Counted from the first letter of the stretch, positions 24,220-32,680 are shown. The stretch is DNA of 64,000 nt from Paenibacillus sp. HWE-109 (GCF_022163125.1 NZ_CP091881.1:2232001-2296000); one strand, 5' to 3'. Translations and numbers: made by a program. The notes: generated by a model not told the origin, from the sequence alone.

Positions 24220-25212
24220 TTAAGAAGGAGTATAAGAGAGACTGGCACTAAAGGAGAGTTGAGTAATATCAGCTGCTGATGGATCTGTCTCCGCTAACGT
24301 CCTTACCCGAATACCAATACGATCACCCTCAGCTACGACTAATGAGCCCCCGACATTTCTATTCGTTGCGGTACGGAAACCAGAGGGGTTACCAGGTGTA
24401 ATAACCGTATTCGGAAATCCGAATCTAACCGAACTAGTCAGTAGCGTTGTTACGTAGGGTGAAGAACTGTGATCAATCCCATTATTAGGAACTGAAGATG
24501 CGCGGAATACTGTAAATTCATATTGAAGACCGAGCGTATTTATTGAAGCAACAGAAGCTACCAATAAATCTGCACTTATTTGCAGATTTTGAACGGTACC
24601 TGCAAAAGGAATTGGGAAAGCAAAACCTCCTGCTTCTGGCGGCATCGTTGATTCTCCAGAAGCGTCTATAACTTCTACTGTGTGACTGCCAAAACCCATT
24701 AAAATCGGAGCAGCTGATACGACTGTAGCACCACTTAGGATGATCCCCGTTGAAAATGGAATTATTCCTCCTGCTGATGGTCCTGTCGGACCTGTAGCTC
24801 CAACTAGACCTGGTATGCCTTGGGGTCCTGTTGCTCCTGTTGCTCCTGCTGGTCCTGTTGCTCCTGTTGCTCCTGCTGGTCCTGCTGCTCCTTCGGGCCC
24901 TGCTGGTCCTACTGAACCTGCTGGTCCCGCTGAACCTGCTGGTCCCGCTGGGCCTGTTGGTCCCGCCAACCCTGCTGCTCCAAGTGCTCCTGCAATTCCT
25001 GCGAGTCCCGCAGGTCCCGCTTGACCAATTGCTCCTACAAGTCCTGAAAGACCCGCAGGTCCAAGCGCTCCAGCAGTTCCAGCAGGTCCAACCGCTGCGA
25101 TTGCTCCTCCCAGTTCTTGTAACAACTGCGCTCCTGCTGGTCCAGGAGGCCCTTGAGGCCCTCGCGGACCTTCGGGTCCAGGTGGCCCTGGTGGACAATT
25201 ACATCTTCCCAT
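24220..25212 (-). CDS. Collagen-like spore-surface protein, BclB-type C-terminus
   Basis: A 330-residue protein. Residues 1-26 are CNCPPGPPGPEG-style Gly-X-Y, then an Ala/Gly/Leu-rich irregular section, then regular Gly-X-Y triplets (GPAGATGATGP type) to about residue 147. The C-terminal 180 residues, from GIIPFSTGIILSG, form a beta-rich domain resembling the exosporium protein BclB. The DNA of the Gly-X-Y part is a degenerate 9-bp repeat (24780-25060) and could change length by slippage. It likely forms trimeric filaments on the spore surface. There is no signal peptide, as expected for spore outer-layer proteins made in the mother cell. The neighbouring YheC/YheD-type gene supports a spore role. 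Confidence 0.85.
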   Translation of the reverse strand: MGRCNCPPGPPGPEGPRGPQGPPGPAGAQLLQELGGAIAAVGPAGTAGALGPAGLSGLVGAIGQAGPAGLAGIAGALGAAGLAGPTGPAGPAGSAGPAGSVGPAGPEGAAGPAGATGATGPAGATGATGPQGIPGLVGATGPTGPSAGGIIPFSTGIILSGATVVSAAPILMGFGSHTVEVIDASGESTMPPEAGGFAFPIPFAGTVQNLQISADLLVASVASINTLGLQYEFTVFRASSVPNNGIDHSSSPYVTTLLTSSVRFGFPNTVITPGNPSGFRTATNRNVGGSLVVAEGDRIGIRVRTLAETDPSAADITQLSFSASLSYTPS

Positions 25213-25405
25213 AGTCTCACTCCTTATGATTAAACGTAATGTATCATATTACAAGCATATAGAATGAGCACAGCTAGTACCTATAAACTAAAATTTAGGC
25301 TGATAGATTAGTAAATTCGCTGATTTTCTGCTCATGTATGTTCTTGTCCATAACATTATGTCAATTCCTGCATTAGCTAATAAATAGAGCAAGTGCAAGG
25401 GAGTG

Positions 25406-26437
25406 ATGAGTTTGGAGAATCAACCGTTAGTAGGTATTATGGTAACTAAAAGAAAAAGTAGAAAAAGAATTTTGGGGCTTTATCAACGTTATCACAATTT
25501 AAACCTGAAACTGTACGTCTTTACACCTGCAGATATACATTGGAAGGAACGACGTATTATTGGACTTAGCTTGAAGAATGGCATCTGGAAGCAAAGTTCG
25601 TTTCCTTTTCCTCATGTCGTTTATAACCAATGTTTTAACAAAAAGCTTGTAACTATTCAACGTCTAGAAAAGGCAATTGGTAGAAACAAATGTTTTAATA
25701 GTATCAATTTTTTTAATAAATGGCATGTCTATAACAACTTAAAACAGTCAAATCTTACAACCTATGTTCCAGACACATTTATATATAATGAAGTGAATAT
25801 ATCAGAATTATTAGAGAAATATAAACTGATATTCATTAAACCATCTTACGGAGCTAAGGGTAAGTCTGTGTATCGGGTTGAACTAACGGATAATGGAGAT
25901 ACTCACATCTCGTTGCATAGCATGGCTCCAAGATATATTTGCAGAAAAAATGAGGACATTCAGGAAAAATTGGATGTACTCAACCTGAAGAAATACATGG
26001 TGCAGCAAGGGATTCGTATGAGTCAATTCGATCATCAGTATTTTGATATCCGTGTCCTTGTTCAAAAAGGCATTCTTGGCGAATGGACGGTTTCCGCCAT
26101 TACATCTAGATTGGCTTATGAACACTACTTTAACACGAGTATGTGTGAAACCATTTATGATGTTGTAGAAATTCTTCCGCAAATATGTTCACCGGATAAA
26201 ATCAATGAGATCCTTCGATCCCTGCATGAGATTAGTATACAGGCCGCACGAGAAACGGAAACTCTGATGGGTTCTTTGGGAGAATTGAGTGTAGATTTTG
26301 CAATAGACGAACAAAGCAAGTTATGGATTATCGAGCTTAACGGAAAACCCCAAAAAAATATATACAAAGACCTCAGGTGCTACAGACGTAAAATTTATAG
26401 CAGACCGTTGGACTATGCTTATTATCTATCACAATAA
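25406..26437 (+). CDS. YheC/YheD family ATP-grasp protein (spore-coat associated)
   Basis: A 343-residue protein of the YheC/YheD family, found with spore coats of Bacillus and Paenibacillus. The ATP-grasp core shows FIKPSYGAKGKSVYRV near residue 150, the paired LVQKGILGEWTV strand, and metal-site residues in IDEQSKLWIIELNGKPQKN near the C-terminus. It should ligate or modify a carboxylate-bearing substrate; that substrate is not known. Its composition is more AT-rich than its neighbours. The start is ambiguous between GTG 25403, ATG 25406 and TTG 25412 behind AAGGGA. It diverges from the collagen-like gene with about 190 bases between. Confidence 0.83.
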   Translation: MSLENQPLVGIMVTKRKSRKRILGLYQRYHNLNLKLYVFTPADIHWKERRIIGLSLKNGIWKQSSFPFPHVVYNQCFNKKLVTIQRLEKAIGRNKCFNSINFFNKWHVYNNLKQSNLTTYVPDTFIYNEVNISELLEKYKLIFIKPSYGAKGKSVYRVELTDNGDTHISLHSMAPRYICRKNEDIQEKLDVLNLKKYMVQQGIRMSQFDHQYFDIRVLVQKGILGEWTVSAITSRLAYEHYFNTSMCETIYDVVEILPQICSPDKINEILRSLHEISIQAARETETLMGSLGELSVDFAIDEQSKLWIIELNGKPQKNIYKDLRCYRRKIYSRPLDYAYYLSQ

Positions 26438-26501
26438 CCGATCGCCCGCGAGGCGTTATCCGTTGCTAGCGTACCGGCCGGCTATCAACCCGCGGATCGC
26501 C

Positions 26502-27371
26502 TTAATGTCCGGGTGATGGTTCGCCAGACCTTGCGGCCATTAACCAATCTAGCTTGGAGATTGTATCGTCATCCTTTGACGGTATATTGATGGTGACGGT
26601 AAGGTGGTGCGAGTCCGATACAAGAAATGAAATTTGATCAAATACGAGCAATCCAGCCGTAGGATGATGATTGATTTTCTTTCCTTCCGGGCCATTCAAA
26701 ACATTGTGCTGTGGCCACCATGCCCTAAATTCCGCACTTACCTCATTCAGTTCCTCGATGAATGCCATCCACCAAGGATCGCCTACGAATTTCCCATAGC
26801 TGGCGCGAAAATGAGCCAAACGGTGCCGGGCGTGCGACTCCCAGTTTTCCTGAAGCAATTGACGGACATGCGGCGAAGTGAACGTCCGCCAGACGGAGTT
26901 GCGCTCGCGTGTCGACATAACTTCATAGTTCCCGTAAATCAGGCAAGCCATCTTGTTCCATGCAACAATATTCAAGCGTTGATCGGTGACGATGGCCGGG
27001 CTAGTCCCTTGCAGGTCTAGGAAGCTCTGCAGCGTCTGACTAACGGTGCTTTCTGCCGAAGTCAGTTCCGGAGGCAGCTGCTGTAAGGCCAACAGAAATA
27101 AATGTTTCCGCTCGCTTGAATCAAGCTGGAGTGTACGCGCAAGGCTTTCGAGGACTTGAGATGATACCTGAATGTTCCGCGCTTGTTCCAGCCATGTATA
27201 CCAATCCACACTAACGCCCGAGAGGAGCGCTACTTCCCCGCGCCTAAGTCCTGGTGTGCGGCGACGCCCGCTAGCAGGCAAGCCGGCCTGCTCGGGTGAA
27301 ATTCGGGCGCGCCGAGTCCGCAAAAACTGCGCAAGCTCAAGAAGCCGTTCATTGTTTAATTGTTCTGTCAC
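26502..27371 (-). CDS. XRE-type regulator with MmyB-like ligand domain
   Basis: A 289-residue transcription factor: an N-terminal helix-turn-helix (about residues 12-85, with RRTPGLRRGEVALLSGVSVDWYTWLEQAR) and a C-terminal MmyB-like PAS-type domain (about 105-270, with IVAWNKMACLIYG), which binds small hydrophobic ligands in studied relatives. The RTPGLRREEVA-type motif is diagnostic of this family. It is divergent from an MFS efflux gene, a typical local repressor or activator arrangement, and the intergenic region contains inverted repeats. Overall GC is higher than in the preceding YheC/YheD gene. Confidence 0.88.
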   Translation of the reverse strand: MTEQLNNERLLELAQFLRTRRARISPEQAGLPASGRRRTPGLRRGEVALLSGVSVDWYTWLEQARNIQVSSQVLESLARTLQLDSSERKHLFLLALQQLPPELTSAESTVSQTLQSFLDLQGTSPAIVTDQRLNIVAWNKMACLIYGNYEVMSTRERNSVWRTFTSPHVRQLLQENWESHARHRLAHFRASYGKFVGDPWWMAFIEELNEVSAEFRAWWPQHNVLNGPEGKKINHHPTAGLLVFDQISFLVSDSHHLTVTINIPSKDDDTISKLDWLMAARSGEPSPGH

Positions 27372-27447
27372 TTCATACCTGCCCCCTAGTCAGTTATATA
27401 GCATAGGAGAAATACTCCTAGGATAAACCCTCATCTTATACTAGTAT

Positions 27448-27496
27448 ACATTTTAAATTACACTTTCAAAGTGGAAGATAGATAATTTAAAAATGT
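27448..27496. promoter_or_regulatory. Inverted repeats between the regulator and the efflux gene
   Basis: ACATTTTAAATTA (27448-27460) and TAATTTAAAAATGT (27483-27496) are inverted copies differing by one base of length. Inside lies a 13-bp palindrome CACTTTCAAAGTG (27461-27473). Another smaller palindrome, AGGAG-AAATA-CTCCT, lies at 27405-27419. They are candidate operators for the MmyB-like regulator. Confidence 0.5.
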
Positions 27497-27515
27497 AATC
27501 TAGGGAGGACTTGCT

Positions 27516-28901
27516 TTGGAGAAAGTGAGGCAATTACAGTTCAATAGGACCGGCATGTTGGCCAAAGGTCATCTGCTTCTCGGAATTTCACTTGGATACT
27601 TTATGGTACTCCTGGATACGACGGTGGTGAGCGTCGCGCTGCCTGCCATTCGTGCTGATTTGGGCGGCGGATTAGCGGGACTTCAATGGGTTGTCAACGC
27701 GTACACGGTTGTTTTTGCGGGATTTCTGCTATCGATGGGTGCGTTTGCAGACAAACTGGGAGCCAAGCGTGTCTATATCGGTGGTCTGCTCCTATTTCTC
27801 GCGGCATCGGCTTTCTCGGCAGCCGCACCGTCACTTCATGTGCTTATCGTTACGCGCTCGATACTTGGTTTGGGAGGAGCGGCTCTGATGCCGGCCTCGC
27901 TTACTCTTATTGCCCATGCATTTCCCGAACCATCTGAACGTGCCAGGGCTCTTGGTGTCTGGGCAGCCGTTACCGGAGCAGCAATGGCGGCGGGACCTAT
28001 CGTTGGCGGACTCTTGGTTGACTCGCTCGGTTGGCGCAGCATATTCCTTCTTAACGTTCCGCTTGCCGTCATAAGCTTGATCATGACTTCGCTGCTTGTC
28101 AGCGAAACAACCCGCAAGCCGCAGATACGTTTTGATCTGGCAGGCCAAATCATGGCCATTATCGCCATTGCTTCATTGGCCTTCGCTCTTATGGAAGGGG
28201 AAACTTACGGATGGAATTCCATAGTTATTATCGCTTCATTTTGTCTGACACTGCTCTGTGCCACCCTATTTTTGATTGTTGAAATGAAGGGCAAGGCGCC
28301 GCTGCTTCCGCTTAGGCTGTTCAGGAATGCTACCGTATCCGCAGGAATGATTGCCGGGATGGCCATTAATTACGGCTTGTCGGGAATTCTTTTTGTCCTG
28401 CCATTGTTCTTTCAACAGATGTTAGGATTATCGGCTCATTTAGCCGGATTCGCACTCCTGCCGATGATGATTCCACTGGCCTTCAATCCGATTCTTACCG
28501 GCCGAATTGTAGGTCGGATCGGAGCGAGAATTCCGATGACAGTCGGGTTCAGCCTTGGGGCACTGGGGACACTGCTGCTAGTGTGGTTGAATGTAAACAC
28601 GAGTTATGCCCTTACTCTGATCGGTTTGCTGCTGATCGGTTTCGGGGTGTCCTTGACACTTCCCGCTTTGATGGCGACCGTGATCGCGTCTGTCCCCAAA
28701 GAACAGACCGGGGCCGTGTCAGGTGCGCTGAATGCAAGCCGACAGATTGGTGCGATGCTTGGTGTTGCCGTCCTCGGTTCTATTCTAAGCGGAAAAGGAT
28801 CTTTTATTGAGGGAATGCATTTGTCGCTTATCGTTATTACCGTTATCTTATTTGGCGGCAGCTTGCTCTCACTCGCGTTTATCGGTCGAAGAAACAATTA
28901 G
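27516..28901 (+). CDS. MFS drug efflux transporter, DHA2 (14-TM) family
   Basis: A 461-residue transporter with 14 predicted membrane segments. Motifs are LDTTVVSVALPAI in segment 1 (the DHA2 signature), GAFADKLGAKR in the segment 2-3 loop, and RSILGLGGA in segment 4. It should export drugs or other hydrophobic compounds in exchange for protons. Start is TTG at 27516, six bases after AGGGAGGA. The divergent regulator at 26502 probably controls it. Substrates are unknown. Confidence 0.9.
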   Translation: MEKVRQLQFNRTGMLAKGHLLLGISLGYFMVLLDTTVVSVALPAIRADLGGGLAGLQWVVNAYTVVFAGFLLSMGAFADKLGAKRVYIGGLLLFLAASAFSAAAPSLHVLIVTRSILGLGGAALMPASLTLIAHAFPEPSERARALGVWAAVTGAAMAAGPIVGGLLVDSLGWRSIFLLNVPLAVISLIMTSLLVSETTRKPQIRFDLAGQIMAIIAIASLAFALMEGETYGWNSIVIIASFCLTLLCATLFLIVEMKGKAPLLPLRLFRNATVSAGMIAGMAINYGLSGILFVLPLFFQQMLGLSAHLAGFALLPMMIPLAFNPILTGRIVGRIGARIPMTVGFSLGALGTLLLVWLNVNTSYALTLIGLLLIGFGVSLTLPALMATVIASVPKEQTGAVSGALNASRQIGAMLGVAVLGSILSGKGSFIEGMHLSLIVITVILFGGSLLSLAFIGRRNN

Positions 28902-28954
28902 CAATAGAAACCGTAATATTAAGTATAAACATGGTAAGAAGGGTGGAAATCGGA

Positions 28955-29140
28955 TTGTACGAATACAAATATGTAGAAACATCATTAGGTGGATTTTTCT
29001 CCTCCGCAAAGCATCGGGAAACCATTGACGAAAACGCCAAAGAAGGATGGAGGTTAGTGCAGGTTTTACCAACAAACTATAATGGTCATGGTAAACCTAT
29101 GGCATATGAGATTATTTTTGAACGACTCATTTCAAGATGA
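28955..29140 (+). CDS. DUF4177 family small protein
   Basis: A 61-residue protein matching DUF4177: it opens YEYKYVET, continues with HRETIDENAKEGWRLVQVLP and ends YEIIFERL. Family members are short cytosolic proteins of unknown function with a Trp in the conserved GWRLV. A TTG at 28955, eight bases after AAGGGTGG, matches the usual family N-terminus better than the ATG at 28931. The stop lies inside the terminator hairpin. Confidence 0.75.
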   Translation: MYEYKYVETSLGGFFSSAKHRETIDENAKEGWRLVQVLPTNYNGHGKPMAYEIIFERLISR

Positions 29141-29155
29141 GTCGTTTGTTTTTCT
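29121..29155 (+). terminator. Intrinsic terminator overlapping the DUF4177 stop
   Basis: AACGACTCAT pairs with ATGAGTCGTT, followed by TGTTTTT. The gene's stop codon is inside the right arm. Confidence 0.85.
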
Positions 29156-29165
29156 TTGAGGAGTG

Positions 29166-29412
29166 ATCGAGGAGTTGCCTCAACTGCCTTGCGCAGAGAT
29201 GAGAGGGAACTGCGGTGCGCTATTCCAGCCAAAAGTGGCATTATAGCGAGTTTGAGGGAACTATAGTGCGCTATTTTGCTATTTGCTGTGAAATTTAGCG
29301 CTTTTATTGGAAATAAGTCCCTGTAATTCCGCTATTGCCATATAATCCTAGATAATTGCCCAAATAGCGTAATGTAGTTCCTTTTACAAGATTTTTCGCT
29401 TCTAAGAAGCTC
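29166..29412. repeat. Dispersed intergenic repeat, copy A
   Basis: This gene-free stretch is related to 43111-43404. Shared blocks are ATCGAGG at the left end, GGGAACT units at 29205 and 29256 (51 bases apart), GTGCGCTATTTTGCTATTT, AGCGCTTTT, AAATAAG-CCCTGTA-TTCCGCTA, AAATAGCGTA, and AGTTCCTTTTA at the right. The left GGGAACT...GCGCTATTT and the right AAATAGCG...AGTTCC are inverted, so the element can fold on itself. It carries no coding potential. It lies after the DUF4177 terminator and before the convergent SnoaL-like gene. Confidence 0.75.
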
Positions 29413-29475
29413 ATTTAGCTCATCTCACTAGCCCAAGTAGCCATATTTCACAGGTATGAGTGTGAACCGGCGGGA

Positions 29476-29892
29476 TCAGGCGTTATTTTGGAGTTGCAAG
29501 CGAATGCCTTCGCGATCAATTTGTATCCAGTACTCAACGATACGTTCGTTATGGACCCGGTACACAGCGCTTGCGATCTCAACGATGGTTTGGCCCGTCG
29601 GCGGGAAGCCATCAACTTCTCCCACATGGGTTCCGGTTTGTTTCCATCGAACATAAACACGCTCATCTTGGGCAATCAATTCTTGGATTTCCAACTCAAA
29701 CGCGCCATAAGCTGCGATCATTTCTCTTACATGATCGGCATAATTGGCAGGTGTACGGTGAACGGTTGTCTCGTTTTCGGACGTTATCTGGTGGGCCAGC
29801 ACTTGCTCGGCCATATAGGTATGGGCGGCATCTGGCAGCAGACCGGATCGCACGTCACGGAAAAATCGTTGGACGATTTCGGTAGGCGTCAT
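29476..29892 (-). CDS. SnoaL-like/NTF2-fold protein
   Basis: A 138-residue protein with an NTF2-like cone fold typical of the SnoaL-like polyketide-cyclase/ester-cyclase group: a helical N-terminus (PTEIVQRFFRDVRSG), then strands VYVRWKQTGTHVGEVDGFPPTG and RIVEYWIQID. Such proteins act as cyclases, isomerases or simple binding proteins, so no reaction can be assigned. GAGGAG precedes the ATG. It stands alone between repeat copy A and the etf operon. Confidence 0.82.
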   Translation of the reverse strand: MTPTEIVQRFFRDVRSGLLPDAAHTYMAEQVLAHQITSENETTVHRTPANYADHVREMIAAYGAFELEIQELIAQDERVYVRWKQTGTHVGEVDGFPPTGQTIVEIASAVYRVHNERIVEYWIQIDREGIRLQLQNNA

Positions 29893-29966
29893 TGGCTGTA
29901 AGCACTCCTCTTCGTTGTTTGTATGTTGAGTTTACTGGAAAGAAGGGAGTGATATCAAGCCGAGAA

Positions 29967-30016
29967 CATATAAATACCCACCTCCGACAGCAAAATCATC
30001 CTATCGGGGCGGGTTA
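29967..30016 (-). terminator. Probable terminator of the fadR-etfB-etfA operon
   Basis: Read leftwards, ACCCGCCCCGA pairs with TCGGAGGTGGGT (one bulge), followed by ATTTAT, just after the etfA stop. Confidence 0.55.
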
Positions 30017-30025
30017 TGGAAGCTG

Positions 30026-31009
30026 CTATTTCAGCAGCTGACGGAACTCCTCGGTCAGCAGCGGCACGACCTCGAAGAGATCGCCGACGATGCCGTAGTC
30101 GGCGACTTTGAAGATCGGCGCTTCGGCGTCCTTGTTGATCGCGATGATCACACGCGATGAGCTCATCCCCGCAAGATGCTGGATGGCGCCGCTAATCCCG
30201 CACGCGATGTAGATCTCAGGCGTCACCACCTTGCCGGTCTGGCCGATTTGCATCGCGTACTCGCAGTAGCCCGCGTCGCAGGCTCCGCGGGAAGCCCCGA
30301 CAGCGCCGCCCAAGACGGCAGCCAGCTCTTCGAGCGGCTGGAACCCATCGGCGCTGCGCACGCCCCGTCCGCCGGAGACAACGATCTTGGCTTCTGCCAA
30401 GTCGATGGTGCCGGACGTTTTCTTCACGACCTCCCGGACGATGCTGCGCAGGGAGGGAGCTGGATATGCAACATCGATCACGGAGGCTTGACGCGAAGCG
30501 TCAGGCTCTGAAGCTGCGATGTTGTTCGGTCTGATCGTCACGACCCAAGTGTCATCTGGGTCGGTAAACGCTTTCTTTTCGACGGCTTTGCCCGCATAGA
30601 GCGGTCGAGTGAACTGCACGGTGTCGCCGCTGCGCGCAATAGCGGTGACATCTGAGATTTGCCCGGCGGCGAGGCGGGCCGCAACGAGGGGAGCTAGATC
30701 TCGGCCAATGGCCGTGTGGCCTAAGTAAATAGCGCCAGGCTGGACCGTGTCCGCAACAGCAAGAAGGGCACTGGCATAAGCTTCTGGGCTGTAGTGGTCA
30801 AGCGCGGTGTTTTCCACCACGTAGATGCTGGAAGCGCCGTAAGCGGCGAGTTCAGCAGCGAGTGTTTGGCTTCCGGCTCCGCCGATCAGAGCGGTGGTGA
30901 TGCTATCGCCCTCAGCAGCCGATAGCTGGGCCGCTCGCAAGGCCTCAAAGGATACTTGACGCAGTTTGCCTCCACGTGCTTCAGCAACAACGAGAAATGT
31001 TTTCGCCAT
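30026..31009 (-). CDS. etfA: Electron transfer flavoprotein alpha subunit
   Basis: A 327-residue EtfA. The N-terminal domain resembles EtfB; the C-terminal FAD domain shows VVSGGRGV, GGAVGASRGACDAG, QIGQTGKVVTPE and SSRVIIAINKDAEAPIF, all contacts for FAD. With EtfB it takes electrons from acyl-CoA dehydrogenase (FadE) and hands them to a membrane acceptor, probably FadF in this organism. The 3' two-thirds of the gene is conspicuously GC-rich. It is 18 bases after etfB. Confidence 0.95.
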   Translation of the reverse strand: MAKTFLVVAEARGGKLRQVSFEALRAAQLSAAEGDSITTALIGGAGSQTLAAELAAYGASSIYVVENTALDHYSPEAYASALLAVADTVQPGAIYLGHTAIGRDLAPLVAARLAAGQISDVTAIARSGDTVQFTRPLYAGKAVEKKAFTDPDDTWVVTIRPNNIAASEPDASRQASVIDVAYPAPSLRSIVREVVKKTSGTIDLAEAKIVVSGGRGVRSADGFQPLEELAAVLGGAVGASRGACDAGYCEYAMQIGQTGKVVTPEIYIACGISGAIQHLAGMSSSRVIIAINKDAEAPIFKVADYGIVGDLFEVVPLLTEEFRQLLK

Positions 31010-31027
31010 AGGAATAGCCTCCCCTTC

Positions 31028-31792
31028 TTAGATCACTTTGGATTCGTTGCGTAGTGCTTGCACAAGTTCCGATACCTGCGCGTTCAAATCCCCTTTGAGA
31101 ATACGCCCCGCTTTGCGTTCCGGGGGCAGAGCAAGTTCGATTTGTGTCGTTTTGGCAACTGCTGATGCTGAGCCTTCAATATCATCCAACGTTAGATGTT
31201 GAAAAGGTTTCTTCTTGGCTTTCATGATGCCGGGAAGGGAAGGATAGCGCGGTTCATTCAAACCTTGCTGCGCCGTGAATAAGGCAGGCAGCGGCACTTC
31301 GATGATTTCAACATCCCCTTCGGCATCGCGATGGGCTACCGCTTTGCTTGCTTCGATGTCCAATTTCGTAATAGAGCCAACATGAGGTAATCCGAGCAAA
31401 GAGGCGAGGCGGACGGCGACTTGGCCTGCTCCGTTATCCACGGAGAAATTGCCGCCAAGAATAAGATCATAGGACTGGTTGCGCAAATAGCCGGCTAGAA
31501 TTTCCGCAACTTCATACTCATCTCCTAGAATGCGTTCGTCAGTAATCAGGACAGCCTCGTCGGCACCCATAGCTAGCGCAGTTAGGAGTGCTTCCGCTGT
31601 GCGATCTGGGCCAATCGAAAGCAGGGTTACTTTTCCCCCAAGATCATCACGAATTTGGATAGCTTGCTCTACTGCGTATTCATCATACGGATTGATGACA
31701 AATTTAGCGCCGTCCTCTTGCACGCTGCCCCCTTGCAGGACGATTTTCTCCTCGGTATCAAACGTTTGCTTTACTAATACAAAAATGTCCAT
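31028..31792 (-). CDS. etfB: Electron transfer flavoprotein beta subunit
   Basis: A 254-residue EtfB with the AMP-binding fold: DIFVLVKQTFDTEE at the start, VINPYDEYAVEQA, ALAMGADEAVLI and a recognition loop near LPALFTAQQGLNEPRYPSLPGIMKAKKK. The frame opens at a TTG at 31798, but the ATG at 31792 fits AAGGAGC better. It lies between fadR and etfA in the leftward operon, the same relative order as in B. subtilis except that fadB is missing. Confidence 0.95.
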   Translation of the reverse strand: MDIFVLVKQTFDTEEKIVLQGGSVQEDGAKFVINPYDEYAVEQAIQIRDDLGGKVTLLSIGPDRTAEALLTALAMGADEAVLITDERILGDEYEVAEILAGYLRNQSYDLILGGNFSVDNGAGQVAVRLASLLGLPHVGSITKLDIEASKAVAHRDAEGDVEIIEVPLPALFTAQQGLNEPRYPSLPGIMKAKKKPFQHLTLDDIEGSASAVAKTTQIELALPPERKAGRILKGDLNAQVSELVQALRNESKVI

Positions 31793-31831
31793 AGTCAAGC
31801 TCCTTCCTGAATATACATGATATACAGACCC

Positions 31832-32419
31832 TTATGGCTCAATGCCTTTCATGAAGAAATCAATCGTGGGGCCGACCTGAGCGGTTAAGGAATATTTCTG
31901 ACCAGAAATGAGCCAAGAAGTCACCACTTCGTCCATACCGCCAAATATGAGCAGTCTCACAAGTTTCACATCAAAATCAGGACGGAAGCTCCCTTCGCGC
32001 TTGCCTCTTTCTAATATATTTTCGATCAGGATAATATATCTCTTTAGTGCCAGACCAATCTCTTGGCGAAGGAGCATATCACTCTGGCGAAGCTCGATCT
32101 GAGTAAGGTAGGCTAGATGAATGTTGTTTTCAAGCTCACTGAAATGAATTTCGCAAACTTTCATCAGTGCTGCTCGGGCTGACATGTGCTCGCCCACAGC
32201 TTGATTAAACTTCTCTACAAGTTCGCCTAATTTTTCTTGAAACAGGCTGGTCAAAATATCCTCCTTCTTCTTGAAGTAGAGATAGATCGTTCCGTCAGCG
32301 ACACCGGCTTCCTTGGCGATGCGAGAAACTTGTGATTTGTGGAACCCGTTCTCGGCAAATACTTTCAGGGCACCTTCGAGAATGGCATAATACTTGTCTG
32401 GTTTTTTGCTACTTGTCAA
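31832..32419 (-). CDS. fadR: TetR-family fatty-acid regulator FadR
   Basis: A 195-residue TetR-family repressor matching B. subtilis FadR (YsiA) in length. The helix-turn-helix covers about residues 10-55 (ALKVFAENGFHKSQVSRIAKEAGVADGTIYLYFKKKEDIL, split here by position), and the C-terminal domain should bind long-chain acyl-CoA. Start is TTG at 32419 behind GAGGTG; a frame upstream to 32446 lacks a ribosome binding site. A perfect FadR-type palindrome lies just upstream, so it most likely represses itself and etfBA until acyl-CoA is present. Confidence 0.93.
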   Translation of the reverse strand: MTSSKKPDKYYAILEGALKVFAENGFHKSQVSRIAKEAGVADGTIYLYFKKKEDILTSLFQEKLGELVEKFNQAVGEHMSARAALMKVCEIHFSELENNIHLAYLTQIELRQSDMLLRQEIGLALKRYIILIENILERGKREGSFRPDFDVKLVRLLIFGGMDEVVTSWLISGQKYSLTAQVGPTIDFFMKGIEP

Positions 32420-32453
32420 GGAGATCACCTCGGTGTTAAGATACAAATATCGG

Positions 32454-32471
32454 TGAATGAATACTCATTCA
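32454..32471. promoter_or_regulatory. FadR operator
   Basis: TGAATGA-ATAC-TCATTCA is an exact match to the B. subtilis FadR consensus (TGAATGA-NTAN-TCATTCA). It sits about 7 to 24 bases downstream of the predicted fadR transcription start, suited to block elongation or open-complex formation. Confidence 0.9.
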
Positions 32472-32484
32472 TTTTCGTAAGTTC

Positions 32485-32513
32485 ATCATAAAATACGTAG
32501 TACGCCTTGTCAA
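32485..32513 (-). promoter_or_regulatory. Sigma-A promoter of fadR-etfB-etfA
   Basis: Read leftwards: TTGACA (32513-32508), a 17-base spacer, TATGAT (32490-32485). Confidence 0.8.
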
Positions 32514-32680
32514 CGACTTCTTCAGCTTATCTAAGCAAGTAAGAATTGTAGTGGGCCTACAGCAAACATTGAAGCAATTTTCGACTCTGTGAATAAGAGG
32601 ATAAGGGATTTGCTTTTTTACGATGCTTGAATGTAAGCGGTTTCTTGGTGGGTGTTGATGCAAGTGCAAGTGTGGGGTAC

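Noticed and set aside
24831..25214. Leu-rich and Pro-Gly-rich frames antisense to the collagen-like gene
   Set aside because: They mirror the 9-bp Gly-X-Y coding repeat; the sense frame has the start, ribosome binding site and a folded C-terminal domain.
26438..26501. Intrinsic terminator between the YheC/YheD-type gene and the MmyB-like gene
   Set aside because: The short gap is GC-rich and has no clear stem followed by a T run.
29160..29475. Remnant transposase gene in repeat copy A
   Set aside because: No frame of useful length or transposase motif is found; the block is non-coding.
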